From an uncultured Collinsella sp. (lineage in GTDB: Bacteria; Actinomycetota; Coriobacteriia; Coriobacteriales; Coriobacteriaceae): 17,501 nt of DNA. The stretch lies in NCBI GenBank assembly GCA_958407085.1, contig CATYHY010000015.1, positions 1-17,501 on the forward strand, read 5' to 3'. The position numbers were made by a program, and so were the translations under genes. The notes under the pieces were generated by a model. It ran no database searches. It saw only the letters and a list, made by a program, of their open reading frames with translations, and had not been told where the DNA came from. Shown here piece after piece: positions 1 through 8,269 of the stretch (positions within the stretch are counted from its first letter, which is position 1; the number at the start of each line of letters is the position of its first letter).

Positions 1-647
1 TCAAGGCTGTTATTTTTGACATGGATGGAACGCTGGTCGATACCGAGCGTTTGGGGATTAAGGCCTGGAAGGCAGGCGCCGCTGAGCTGGGGCTCGCGAT
101 TGATGAAGCGCTGATCCATCAGTTTATCGGCCGCACGCTGCCCGATGTCATGGACATCCTTGATGAGCATTACGGCAGCCACGAAACCACCGAGGCGGTC
201 TATGTCCGCCACAAGGAGATTCGCGACGAGATGGTCAAGACCGAACTGGAACTTAAGGCCGGCGCCGCCGAGTGCCTAGACGAGCTGCTGGCTGCGGGCT
301 ATCACGTTGGTCTAGCGACGTCGTCGCGCCTCGTTACGGCCGAGCGCAACCTTAAGATGGTTGGCCTCTTTGACAAGTTTGAAACGGTAACGTGTGGCGA
401 GGACGTCGTGCACGGCAAGCCCGACCCCGAGATGTATCTGCTCGCCTGCGAGCGCGCGGGCTTTGCTCCCGAGGAATGTGCCGTGGTCGAGGATTCGCGC
501 AACGGCTGCGTCTCGGGCATTACGGCCGGCTGCCATGTCTTTGCCGTCCCCGATATCGTGCCGCTGCCGCAGGACGTGGTGGATGGCTGCGAGGCCGTGC
601 TCGATACGCTGTTCGATCTGGCGGCGGCGGTCAAGGCCGTGCGCTAG
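1..647 (+). CDS. HAD-family hydrolase, beta-phosphoglucomutase/phosphatase-like (5' partial)
   Basis: The frame is open to the window edge and reads KAVIFDMDGTLVDTE, so the internal ATG at position 21 is not the start; a few residues lie outside the window. HAD motif I is DMDGTLVDTE, with the nucleophile and acid/base Asp pair. Motif II is the Ser in GLATSSRL, the motif III Lys is in HGKPDPEMY, and motif IV is VVEDSRNG. A helical cap lies between motifs I and II, as in subfamily IA. Such cytoplasmic enzymes remove or move phosphate on small substrates, often sugar phosphates; the substrate cannot be read from sequence. At about 215 residues the length is normal. The gene converges on the lacI-type gene, and both share the hairpin terminator at 695-726. 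A small 7-bp hairpin (CAATTGC, 649-655, with GCAATTG, 669-675) directly follows the stop. Family assignment is secure and function open. Confidence 0.93.
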   Translation, partial: KAVIFDMDGTLVDTERLGIKAWKAGAAELGLAIDEALIHQFIGRTLPDVMDILDEHYGSHETTEAVYVRHKEIRDEMVKTELELKAGAAECLDELLAAGYHVGLATSSRLVTAERNLKMVGLFDKFETVTCGEDVVHGKPDPEMYLLACERAGFAPEECAVVEDSRNGCVSGITAGCHVFAVPDIVPLPQDVVDGCEAVLDTLFDLAAAVKAVR

Positions 648-694
648 ACAATTGCGGCGTTGAAACGAGCAATTGCTTACGTTTGCGCTTAAAC

Positions 695-726
695 AAAAGG
701 GGTCCGGCAATGGTCGGGCCTCTTTT
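695..726. terminator. Bidirectional intrinsic terminator between HAD gene and lacI-type gene
   Basis: Arms 695-708 and 713-726 pair over 14 positions with some G-U wobbles around a 4-base loop. The AAAA at the left and TTTT at the right give a U-tract on either strand, fitting two convergent genes. Confidence 0.75.
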
Positions 727-760
727 GCTTGAGCGGCGACTTAGCATACTTGCGGGCGTG

Positions 761-1870
761 CTATAGATACGCGCCGAGGTTGATGGCCGTGGCGTCGGTC
801 TGGCTGCTTGCCCGGGTGCTGGCGCGTTCCAGCAGGAACGGACGTACCAGTTCTTGGCGGTTGATATCCTCGGCGGCGACTGCGGTGACGGTACGCACTG
901 CGGAGCCGACACGGATATGCTTGATCTTTGCCGGGGCCTTGTTCTCGATTTGCTCCATCAGCAGTTGGACACCCTTGCGGCCAATCTCGTAGCCCGGGGG
1001 CGCTACCGTAGTGAGCGGGACCGATCCGCTCCAAGCGAGTGGGTTGCCGTCGCATCCGGCCACGCGAACCTGCTCGGGGACGGAGATGCCTTTGTCGACC
1101 AATGCCGAGATAACGCCCGAGGCCAGCACGTCGGTCAGGCCGACGACAAAATCGGGACGTTCGTCCGCGGGGCGCTCGGCGATTTGGGCACCGATGCCGT
1201 AGCCGTCGGCAGCGGTATTCCATTCGCCGGCGTCGATGACTTCGATCTTGATATCGGGGTGCAGGGCGAGCGCCTTATGAATGCCAAGGACGCGCAGGGT
1301 GAGTTGCATAAATGCTGCTCGGCCGACGACGACAATATGGTGCGCGCCGCGGGCGATGGCAAGTTCGGCAATGATGCGACCCTGGGCCTCATTGTCGGCC
1401 GCTACGTAGTAGCCGGGCTCGGAGCAATGGATGTCCAGATGGACGATCGGCACGGGCATCTTGGTCATGGCGGGGTGCCAGTCGGGGGATGCCATGGGCT
1501 GAACCATGACGCCGGACATCTGGGTGCCCATAAAGTAGCGCAGGTAATGATCCTCGAGAATATCGTCGTTATCGGCGTTGGCGATGAGCAAGTCGTAGCC
1601 GTGCTTGCGGGCCTCGTTGTGGGCGCCGCTGGCGATTTGGAGCGAAAAGCCGTGATCGAGACGGGGGAGCACCAGGCCAAAGGACTTGGTGGCGCCGCCC
1701 GCGAGCTGACGGGCGCTTTGGTTGGGCAGGTAGCCAAGGCGATTGATGGTCTCGTTGATGAGCTTGAGGGTCTCGGGGCGCAGCTTTTCGGGGTGGTTGA
1801 GCGCGTTGGAAACCGTGCCCAACGAAACCCCGGCCTCGCGCGCGACGTCGCTGATTTTTACCTTTGCCAT
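761..1870 (-). CDS. LacI-family transcriptional regulator
   Basis: A 369-residue DNA-binding repressor. The N-terminus has the LacI helix-turn-helix (KISDVAREAGVSLGTVSNAL) and the hinge helix region ending LPNQSARQLAGG. A periplasmic-binding-protein-like sensor domain follows (SFGLVLPRLDHGFSLQIASG onward; VRVAGCDGNPLAW near the end). The chosen ATG at 1868-1870 has an AAAGGGG ribosome binding site seven bases upstream. The frame stays open another 67 codons upstream, but that stretch runs through the hairpins at 1920-2019 and is not coding. The usual family C-terminus (ELVRPFLLERAST) is followed by about 15 extra residues of low complexity. The gene is divergent from glmS, and no sugar-uptake or catabolic genes sit next to it, so the effector and targets cannot be inferred. 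On its strand a TACAAT -10 box (1906-1911) lies 35 bases before the start, without a good -35. Confidence 0.95.
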   Translation of the reverse strand: MAKVKISDVAREAGVSLGTVSNALNHPEKLRPETLKLINETINRLGYLPNQSARQLAGGATKSFGLVLPRLDHGFSLQIASGAHNEARKHGYDLLIANADNDDILEDHYLRYFMGTQMSGVMVQPMASPDWHPAMTKMPVPIVHLDIHCSEPGYYVAADNEAQGRIIAELAIARGAHHIVVVGRAAFMQLTLRVLGIHKALALHPDIKIEVIDAGEWNTAADGYGIGAQIAERPADERPDFVVGLTDVLASGVISALVDKGISVPEQVRVAGCDGNPLAWSGSVPLTTVAPPGYEIGRKGVQLLMEQIENKAPAKIKHIRVGSAVRTVTAVAAEDINRQELVRPFLLERASTRASSQTDATAINLGAYL

Positions 1871-1919
1871 AGCGGCCCCTTTGATGCGTTTCAAGTACAA
1901 GCCAGATTGTAGCATCCCA

Positions 1920-1970
1920 AACCTACCAAAAAGGGACAGGTTTATTTTGGCAGGTTTATCTGGGGAAACG
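1920..1970 (+). repeat. GGGAC-hairpin element, copy A1
   Basis: The arms AACCTACCAAAA (1920-1931) and TTTTGGCAGGTT (1945-1956) pair over 12 positions with one A-C mismatch; the 13-base loop contains GGGACAGGT. About 50 bases (1920-1970, including the TATCTGGGG flank) match copy B at 4092-4142 read on the minus strand, so this is a true repeat and not a chance palindrome. It has no U-tract. It lies just upstream of the lacI -10 box. A REP-like non-autonomous element is the best guess. Confidence 0.75.
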
Positions 1971-1984
1971 CCGTTGCCAGCGCG

Positions 1985-2019
1985 ACCACCACGAAGGGGG
2001 CAGGTACCTTTGTGGTGGT
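1985..2019 (+). repeat. GGGAC-type hairpin element, copy A2 (variant stem)
   Basis: The arms ACCACCACGAAGG (1985-1997) and CCTTTGTGGTGGT (2007-2019) pair over 13 positions with one G-T wobble; the loop is GGGCAGGTA. The stem sequence differs from A1, but layout and loop are alike, and it lies in tandem with A1 in the same orientation. Confidence 0.6.
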
Positions 2020-2047
2020 TTGGACCGGCTGGACGTGTGTGCATCGA

Positions 2048-2071
2048 GTGGTATCTAAGTTGAGATACCAC
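2048..2071 (+). promoter_or_regulatory. Inverted repeat upstream of the glmS promoter, candidate operator
   Basis: GTGGTATCT (2048-2056) and AGATACCAC (2063-2071) form a perfect 9-bp inverted repeat with a 6-base centre. A related TGGTATATCA follows at 2075-2084, about where a -35 element would sit for the -10 box at 2102-2107. TGGT/ACCA ends recall sites of GntR-type regulators, but the cognate protein is unknown. It could also be an RNA hairpin if transcription starts further upstream. Confidence 0.4.
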
Positions 2072-2101
2072 CTCTGGTATATCAGCTTGCGTTTGCGTGA
2101 G

Positions 2102-2107
2102 TACAAT
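2102..2107 (+). promoter_or_regulatory. Probable glmS -10 box
   Basis: TACAAT sits at the centre of the small palindrome GAGTACAATACTC (2099-2111), 75 bases before the glmS start. No convincing -35 hexamer is present at 17 bases, so the promoter may need an activator or rely on context. The same GAGTACAAT occurs before ilvE (15597-15605). Confidence 0.4.
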
Positions 2108-2181
2108 ACTCGAACGTTATGCGTCTCAGCGCCCCCTGTGCGTGGACGTTTTGCAGTCAAGCGGACGAAGGGATTTATCCT

Positions 2182-4029
<1,848 letters not shown>

Positions 4030-4052
4030 TTGGTTCCGCCATTCTGGCGACC

Positions 4053-4090
4053 AAGGCCCGGCTCCGTTGCAGCGGAGCCGGGCCTTGTTT
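4053..4090 (+). terminator. Intrinsic terminator of glmS
   Basis: A perfect 14-bp GC-rich stem (4053-4066 with 4073-4086) has the loop TTGCAG and is followed by a short T-rich tail (TTGTTT). It lies 23 bases after the glmS stop. Confidence 0.85.
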
Positions 4091-4091
4091 C

Positions 4092-4142
4092 ATTTGCCCA
4101 GATAAAACCTGCCAAAATGAACCTGTCCCTATTTGGCAGGTT
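4092..4142 (-). repeat. GGGAC-hairpin element, copy B
   Basis: Read on the minus strand, the arms AACCTGCCAAA (4142-4132) and TTTGGCAGGTT (4116-4106) pair perfectly over 11 bp; the loop contains GGGACAGGTTCAT. It matches copy A1 for about 50 bases, including the TATCTGGG flank. Its first two bases are part of the TAA stop codon of the gntR gene, whose coding strand matches the GGGAC strand. Confidence 0.75.
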
Positions 4143-4842
4143 AGCGGAGCTTGCTGGTCTCGAAGTACTCGGGGAACTGGTCCAGAACCTCGGTCTGGTT
4201 GCGGAACATCATATGCAGGTGCTTGCTGACCAAAAAGCTCGCTTCGATGGGGTCGCGACCGGCGATAGCGCGGCGAATCTGCTTGTGCTCGTTCACGATG
4301 TCCTGATTGTCGAGAACCTGCGTGGCGGCGCGCAGCCAGCGGAAGCGCTCCAAGTCGGCATTGGTCTCTTCGAGCCACGACCACACGGTGCTGCGACATG
4401 CGATGCTAAAAATCATGTGATGCATGAGGTTGTCGCTCAAAAAGAAGCCGATGCGATCCTCTTCGGCCATGGCCTTTTCCTGCAGCACGATGGCGCGGTC
4501 GAGCTGCTCGATGCCGGCCGACGTGGCGCGCGCACAGCACTCCACAATCACCTGCTTTTCCAGATGCTCGCGGATGTAACAGGCACTCTCGGCAAGGGTG
4601 AGGTTGATGGGCGAGACGTAGGTACCGCTCTGGGGCACGGTGCGCACCAGGCCTTCCTGCGCCAAACGAACCAAAGCCTCGCGCACAGGGGTGCGCCCCA
4701 TATCTAGGTCGTCGCAAAGTTGCTTGACGCCCAGCTTTTCGCCCGGCTTGTAGTCCAGGTAGACGATTTTGCGTCGAATGGTGTGGTAGGACTGGTCCTG
4801 TAGGCTCGTTTCCTGCTCGCCGACGTGCATCGATTCTTCCAT
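4141..4842 (-). CDS. GntR-family regulator, FadR subfamily (FCD domain)
   Basis: A 233-residue DNA-binding regulator. The N-terminal winged helix reads SYHTIRRKIVYLDYKPGEKL, then MGRTPVREALVRLAQEGLV, the signature of GntR recognition helices. The all-helical C-terminal half fits the FCD ligand domain: an Asp-then-His pattern (DNLMHHMIF) and later HLHMMF could bind a metal, and ligands in this class are usually small organic acids. The start at 4842 is preferred because GAGG lies six bases upstream. An ATG at 4872 would add ten residues but has no clear ribosome binding site. It is divergent from the YeiH-type transporter gene across 193 bases, which suggests it controls that gene, though no matching operator is evident. 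The TAA stop overlaps repeat copy B. Confidence 0.93.
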   Translation of the reverse strand: MEESMHVGEQETSLQDQSYHTIRRKIVYLDYKPGEKLGVKQLCDDLDMGRTPVREALVRLAQEGLVRTVPQSGTYVSPINLTLAESACYIREHLEKQVIVECCARATSAGIEQLDRAIVLQEKAMAEEDRIGFFLSDNLMHHMIFSIACRSTVWSWLEETNADLERFRWLRAATQVLDNQDIVNEHKQIRRAIAGRDPIEASFLVSKHLHMMFRNQTEVLDQFPEYFETSKLR

Positions 4843-5035
4843 AGCGCCTCGCAACTGTTCTATCAAACTCATATGTCAGTTGTTAATTATGCCGCGAATC
4901 AGCTCTCCGCGGTGGGCAATTCGGCTGTTGCCTGAGAACTATTGCGGCATCTTAGTCTGTGTTTGCGCAAGGCTGCGCTCAATGTTGCCGTATCATAAGC
5001 CGTCGCAAACGTGAAATAGAAAGAAGGAATCCCAT

Positions 5036-6070
5036 ATGCAACTGGCAAATATCGTTCGCGAGCGCTGGAAAGGCGTCTTGTTCTGCCTGATCATTGCCAT
5101 TCCCGCGACGTTGCTCGGCAAACAAATTGAGGTGGTCGGCGGTCCGGTATTTGCCATCCTCTTTGGCATGGTCCTGGCGCTCGTCTTTCCCAGGAAGCGT
5201 CGCGAACAGCTCGCCGCCGGCGTCACCTATACGTCCAAAAAAGTCTTGCAGTATGCGGTTATCCTGCTTGGCTTTGGCATGAACCTCTCCCAGATTCTGT
5301 CCAAGGGCGCCCAGTCGCTGCCGATTATCGTGGCGACGATCTCGACCTCGCTTGTCATCGCCTTTGTGCTCTGCCGCGTCATGAACGTACCGGGTAAGAT
5401 CGCGACGCTTGTGGGTGTGGGTTCGTCGATTTGCGGCGGTTCGGCCATCGCTGCGACCGCGCCCGTCATCGATGCCGACGATCGCGAGATTGCCCAGGCC
5501 ATTTCGGTCATCTTCCTGTTTAACGTTATCGCGGCGCTCGTGTTTCCGACGCTCGGCGGCATGCTCGGGCTGACCAACGAGGGCTTTGGCCTGTTTGCCG
5601 GTACCGCCATCAACGACACCTCGTCCGTAACGGCTGCGGCGAGCGCTTGGGACAGCATGCATCCCGGCGCCAATGTGCTCGAGAGCGCCACGGTGGTCAA
5701 GCTCACCAGGACGCTGGCCATTATTCCCATTACGTTGGTTCTCGCATGCTGGCAGATGCATCTGGCGCGCAAGGCCGGCGGCGACGCCAAAAGCACGTTC
5801 TCGCTTAAACGCGCGTTTCCCATGTTCGTGCTGTTCTTTGTGCTGGCGAGCGTAATCACCACGGTGCTTCAGCTTCCTGCATCCATTACGGCGCCCATCA
5901 AGGAGCTGTCGAAGTTCTTTATCGTGATGGCCATGGCGGCTATTGGTTTTAATACCGATATCGTCGAGCTGGTCAAAAAGGGCGGCAAGCCCATCGCATT
6001 GGGCTTTTGCTGCTGGATTGGCATTGCGTGCATGAGTTTGGGAATGCAACACGTGCTGGGAATCTGGTAG
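5036..6070 (+). CDS. YeiH/UPF0324-family putative sulfate exporter
   Basis: A 344-residue integral membrane protein with roughly nine or ten hydrophobic segments. Features typical of the YeiH (UPF0324) family include GPVFAILFGMVLAL near the N-terminus, LLGFGMNLSQIL, the glycine-rich SSICGGSAIAATAPVID, and NDTSSVTAAASAW before the last helices. The family is annotated as putative sulfate exporters; the substrate is not firmly known. The ATG at 5036 has GAAGGA upstream (5023-5028) and is the only sensible start. It is divergent from a FadR-type regulator and followed, without a clear intrinsic terminator, by a long hairpin (6117-6193) and the Fis-type regulator, so both neighbours could control it. 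Confidence 0.9.
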   Translation: MQLANIVRERWKGVLFCLIIAIPATLLGKQIEVVGGPVFAILFGMVLALVFPRKRREQLAAGVTYTSKKVLQYAVILLGFGMNLSQILSKGAQSLPIIVATISTSLVIAFVLCRVMNVPGKIATLVGVGSSICGGSAIAATAPVIDADDREIAQAISVIFLFNVIAALVFPTLGGMLGLTNEGFGLFAGTAINDTSSVTAAASAWDSMHPGANVLESATVVKLTRTLAIIPITLVLACWQMHLARKAGGDAKSTFSLKRAFPMFVLFFVLASVITTVLQLPASITAPIKELSKFFIVMAMAAIGFNTDIVELVKKGGKPIALGFCCWIGIACMSLGMQHVLGIW

Positions 6071-6116
6071 AGAAGTAGCTTATTTGCGTGCTGCGTGCTG
6101 GCGAGCGCATTCTCAC

Positions 6117-6193
6117 GGTGGAGCGATAGGAGCTCTTGCGGGTATGGCTTGTCCGCAGGTTTATAAGTCCCGAAGAGCTCTTATCGCCCCGCC
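6117..6193 (+). other. Long imperfect inverted repeat between the transporter and Fis-type regulator genes
   Basis: Arms 6117-6137 and 6173-6193 pair over 21 positions with 18 Watson-Crick pairs, two G-U wobbles and one A-C mismatch. CGGG (6139-6142) with CCCG (6169-6172) can lengthen the stem past one bulged base. The right arm begins with the palindrome AAGAGCTCTT. No U-tract follows on either strand, so it is not a standard terminator. It could be an RNA processing site, a structured leader or a relic of a repeat. Confidence 0.6.
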
Positions 6194-6286
6194 AGGATGG
6201 CGATGCGGGGCAACACCTATACTCGCAGGACGGCGCTTTCTGCCCTATAGTGTTTGGTGAGCAATATCGTTCAATTTTGAAACACT

Positions 6287-6300
6287 CGGTCGTACGACCG
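6287..6300. promoter_or_regulatory. 14-bp perfect palindrome, candidate operator
   Basis: CGGTCGTACGACCG is a perfect palindrome without a spacer, 36 bases before the start of the Fis-type gene and just after a TTGAAA (6277-6282). Placement and symmetry fit a dimeric repressor site, possibly autoregulatory, but no partner is shown. Confidence 0.4.
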
Positions 6301-6336
6301 TCGGCGGCTGCACGTCGCTGCGGACAGGGGCAAATA

Positions 6337-7554
6337 ATGGATAGCGATGCCAAGCTGAACATCTTGACCGAGGCCCTGGCTGCTGCCGGGGCCTCGGCAT
6401 TGGCAATCGATGCGCGTGGGGACGTCGCGATCTCGACCATGAATGACGCGGCGCTCGAGCGGGATGTGGCGGCTTTTGTCGCTGAGCGCCTCGACCGTAT
6501 AGGAGACGGCGCGCGTCTGGTTATGGGACGTGCGGGTGCGCGCCTGAGCCTGACCGTTCGCCCCACCGACAAAGAGGGCGGGGGCCTTTGGGTCGTCGTG
6601 GTCCGCGAGGTGCGCGGTGCCGCGGCGCATGCGGGTATCGAGTGGCTCAACGCCGACGAAGTTGAGGCTCGCTACGAATCGAGCGCGTACGGCATCGTTG
6701 AGGGGGCGGCCTCGGTGGCTGCGCCGGTTGCCGAGAGTTACGCGCGCGGTGTGCCCCTTATGCTCGAGGGCGAGCTGGGAGCGGGTCAGGTCGAGATCGC
6801 CAAGCGCCTCTATCTGGACGGTCCTTTTGCCGGTCAGCCCTTTGTTTCCGTCGCGCTCGATGAACTCACCGATCGCGGTTGGCGCCATGTGCTCAAAAGC
6901 GCCGAATCGCCGCTGTTCCAAACGGGGCTGACCCTTTGCATTGAGGACTGGAATGCGGTTGGTCCCCAACGCCTTCGCGAGCTCGTTTCCACGATGGCCG
7001 ACACCGCGTTGGCGACGCGCTGCCATGTGGTGCTGACGGCGAATGACATGCCGGGCGGCAGCGAAAGTGATCAAGCCGCTTTTGTGACCGAGCGCTTCGC
7101 CTGTGCGGTGAGCGTGGCGCCGGCAATCGCCGAGCAGGGAGCCGCGTCGAAGAAGGTTGCGCGCTATTTGGAATATCTCGCTGACGCATTTGGGACGTCA
7201 GCGCCCACGCTGTCTGCCGCGGCGGCGAAGACGCTCGATGCTTACCGCTGGCCGCGCAATTATCTGCAGCTCCGCGAGGTCTCGGAACGACTGTATATAT
7301 TGGTGGGGGCGGGCACGGTGGACCGCACTGTGGCGGAGGAAGTGCTCGCCCAAGAGGACGTGATTAAGACCGCAACCTTTGGCGCCCCGACACTCGAAAG
7401 TGACCTGTATATCCTGCGACCGCTGGCCGATACCGAGCGAGATATCGCGCATCTGGTTGTAGACCATCTCCACGGCAACCGAACCCGTGCGGCGGAGGTG
7501 CTGGGCATAAGCCGTACAACGCTGTGGCGCTTGCTGAAGGACGATGACCGTTGA
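6337..7554 (+). CDS. Fis-type HTH regulator with degenerate sigma-54-activator-like AAA+ domain
   Basis: A 405-residue protein laid out like an NtrC-class activator. A short N-terminal region is followed by an AAA+-like middle and a C-terminal Fis helix-turn-helix (HGNRTRAAEVLGISRTTLWRLLK, about residues 379-401). The middle is eroded. The Walker A position reads GELGAGQVEIA (Gln151 in place of Lys), the Walker B region reads TLCIEDW in place of the usual LFLDE, and the GAFTGA loop that contacts sigma-54 is missing. The usual WPGNVREL motif appears as WPRNYLQLREV near residue 305, and arginines of the FREDLYYRL segment are not visible in FVTERFACAV. ATP hydrolysis and sigma-54 contact are therefore unlikely, and it probably acts as a DNA-binding protein on ordinary promoters. 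The ATG at 6337 has AGGGG six bases upstream; the frame is open 67 codons further, across the hairpin. The target may be the upstream transporter. Confidence 0.8.
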   Translation: MDSDAKLNILTEALAAAGASALAIDARGDVAISTMNDAALERDVAAFVAERLDRIGDGARLVMGRAGARLSLTVRPTDKEGGGLWVVVVREVRGAAAHAGIEWLNADEVEARYESSAYGIVEGAASVAAPVAESYARGVPLMLEGELGAGQVEIAKRLYLDGPFAGQPFVSVALDELTDRGWRHVLKSAESPLFQTGLTLCIEDWNAVGPQRLRELVSTMADTALATRCHVVLTANDMPGGSESDQAAFVTERFACAVSVAPAIAEQGAASKKVARYLEYLADAFGTSAPTLSAAAAKTLDAYRWPRNYLQLREVSERLYILVGAGTVDRTVAEEVLAQEDVIKTATFGAPTLESDLYILRPLADTERDIAHLVVDHLHGNRTRAAEVLGISRTTLWRLLKDDDR

Positions 7555-7638
7555 GCGTCGCGCCCGTGACCGCGCGCGACGCGTGTGCTACAGTCCAAAG
7601 CGTTATTGTTTCGATTTGGTTACGGCGTGCGAGGGCAT

Positions 7639-8214
7639 ATGGCTGAGACTTCAAAACCGAGCCGCAGAAGGCGGAGCGCCGCGCCGGTTAACCGACGCAC
7701 GACATCGGTGACGTGGGGCAAACACGCCTCGGGGTTTGATGGCTCGTTCAAGCGCACTAAATACGGCTATCCTTCGGCAAGCGCCCGCTTGGCAATGCAG
7801 GCAGAGTCCTCGCTGTGGGGCCGCAAACGCGTGGTGGGCTCAAAGCTCAAGCACGACGGAACGCTCGGCTACATCAGCCGCGGGGCGGCTCGCCGCAGCG
7901 GGCTCAATCCCGCCGGCTGGCATCGCTACGTGCCGATCGTGGCCGCCGTTGCAGTGATCGTCATCGCACTCGCTGCGCTTGGCTACGCCGGCGGTGGCGC
8001 CAACTTGGACGCAATGTTTAAATCGCCCGAGCTCGCGCATGCAGGCACAGAAGTTATCGAGGGCGCTCAGACCCAGACGGGTGTCGCGCCCCAGCGCGGT
8101 ATCGTTGCGGCGGCCTCCACCATCGCCGATGCGCAAAAGGACGAGGACGAACAAGGCAGCGAAGCCGAAACGGCCCAGACGAACGAAACGACGACAACTC
8201 AAATATCAACATAG
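7639..8214 (+). CDS. Single-pass membrane protein of unknown function
   Basis: I do not recognise a family. The 191 residues have three parts. The N-terminal stretch of about 95 residues is very basic (SRRRRS near the start; many Arg, Lys, Gly, Ser). One hydrophobic helix (YVPIVAAVAVIVIALAALGY, about 98-117) follows. The C-terminal tail of about 70 residues is acidic, rich in Glu, Gln and Thr, and ends in a Thr run. The positive-inside rule puts the basic part in the cytoplasm and the tail outside. The basic part could bind nucleic acid or acidic lipid, but that is a guess. The start at 7639 has GAGGG close upstream (three-base gap). A GTG at 7585 in the same frame is possible but lies next to TACAGT, which looks like a -10 box. 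Repeat copy C begins two bases after its stop. Confidence 0.75.
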   Translation: MAETSKPSRRRRSAAPVNRRTTSVTWGKHASGFDGSFKRTKYGYPSASARLAMQAESSLWGRKRVVGSKLKHDGTLGYISRGAARRSGLNPAGWHRYVPIVAAVAVIVIALAALGYAGGGANLDAMFKSPELAHAGTEVIEGAQTQTGVAPQRGIVAAASTIADAQKDEDEQGSEAETAQTNETTTTQIST

Positions 8215-8216
8215 CT

Positions 8217-8251
8217 TGCCGGCAGAAGGGGACGTTCCTTTTCTGCCGGCA
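8217..8251 (+). repeat. GGGAC-hairpin element, copy C (possible shared 3' hairpin)
   Basis: The arms TGCCGGCAGAA (8217-8227) and TTCTGCCGGCA (8241-8251) pair perfectly over 11 bp; AAGG/CCTT can extend the stem with a two-base bulge. The loop region reads GGGGACGTTCC. It begins two bases after the stop of the membrane-protein gene and ends 18 bases before the stop of the convergent nitroreductase, so it may help end both transcripts. Only TTT follows it. Confidence 0.65.
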
Positions 8252-8269
8252 GTTTAGGACACTCCTGCG

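Larger units (their letters stand above)
1871..2181. promoter_or_regulatory. Divergent lacI/glmS intergenic region with three tandem hairpins
   Basis: This 311-base gap holds no gene. From left to right it contains the lacI -10 box (TACAAT on the minus strand, 1906-1911), hairpin A1 (1920-1956), hairpin A2 (1985-2019), an inverted repeat (2048-2071), TGGTATATCA (2075-2084), the glmS -10 box TACAAT (2102-2107, inside GAGTACAATACTC) and the glmS ribosome binding site. No glmS ribozyme is recognisable: too little transcript lies between the likely start and the glmS ATG. Confidence 0.6.

Noticed and set aside
854..1912. 352-codon plus-strand frame opposite the lacI-type gene
   Set aside because: Gly/Asp/Val-rich shadow without motifs; the minus frame has the complete LacI fold.
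1871..2071. 67-codon N-terminal extension of the LacI-type protein
   Set aside because: It would translate through repeat hairpins A1 and A2; the ATG at 1870 has a good ribosome binding site and starts at the helix-turn-helix.
2108..2181. glmS ribozyme, suggested by AGCGCC before glmS
   Set aside because: Only about 55 bases separate AGCGCC from the glmS ATG, too short for the conserved ribozyme core, and no further core elements are seen.
4979..6052. 357-codon minus-strand frame opposite the YeiH-type gene
   Set aside because: Arg/Gly/Asp-rich antisense shadow; the plus frame encodes clear membrane helices and has a ribosome binding site.
6136..6336. N-terminal extension of the Fis-type regulator
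   Set aside because: It would run through the long hairpin and the 14-bp palindrome; the ATG at 6337 has a well-placed AGGGG.
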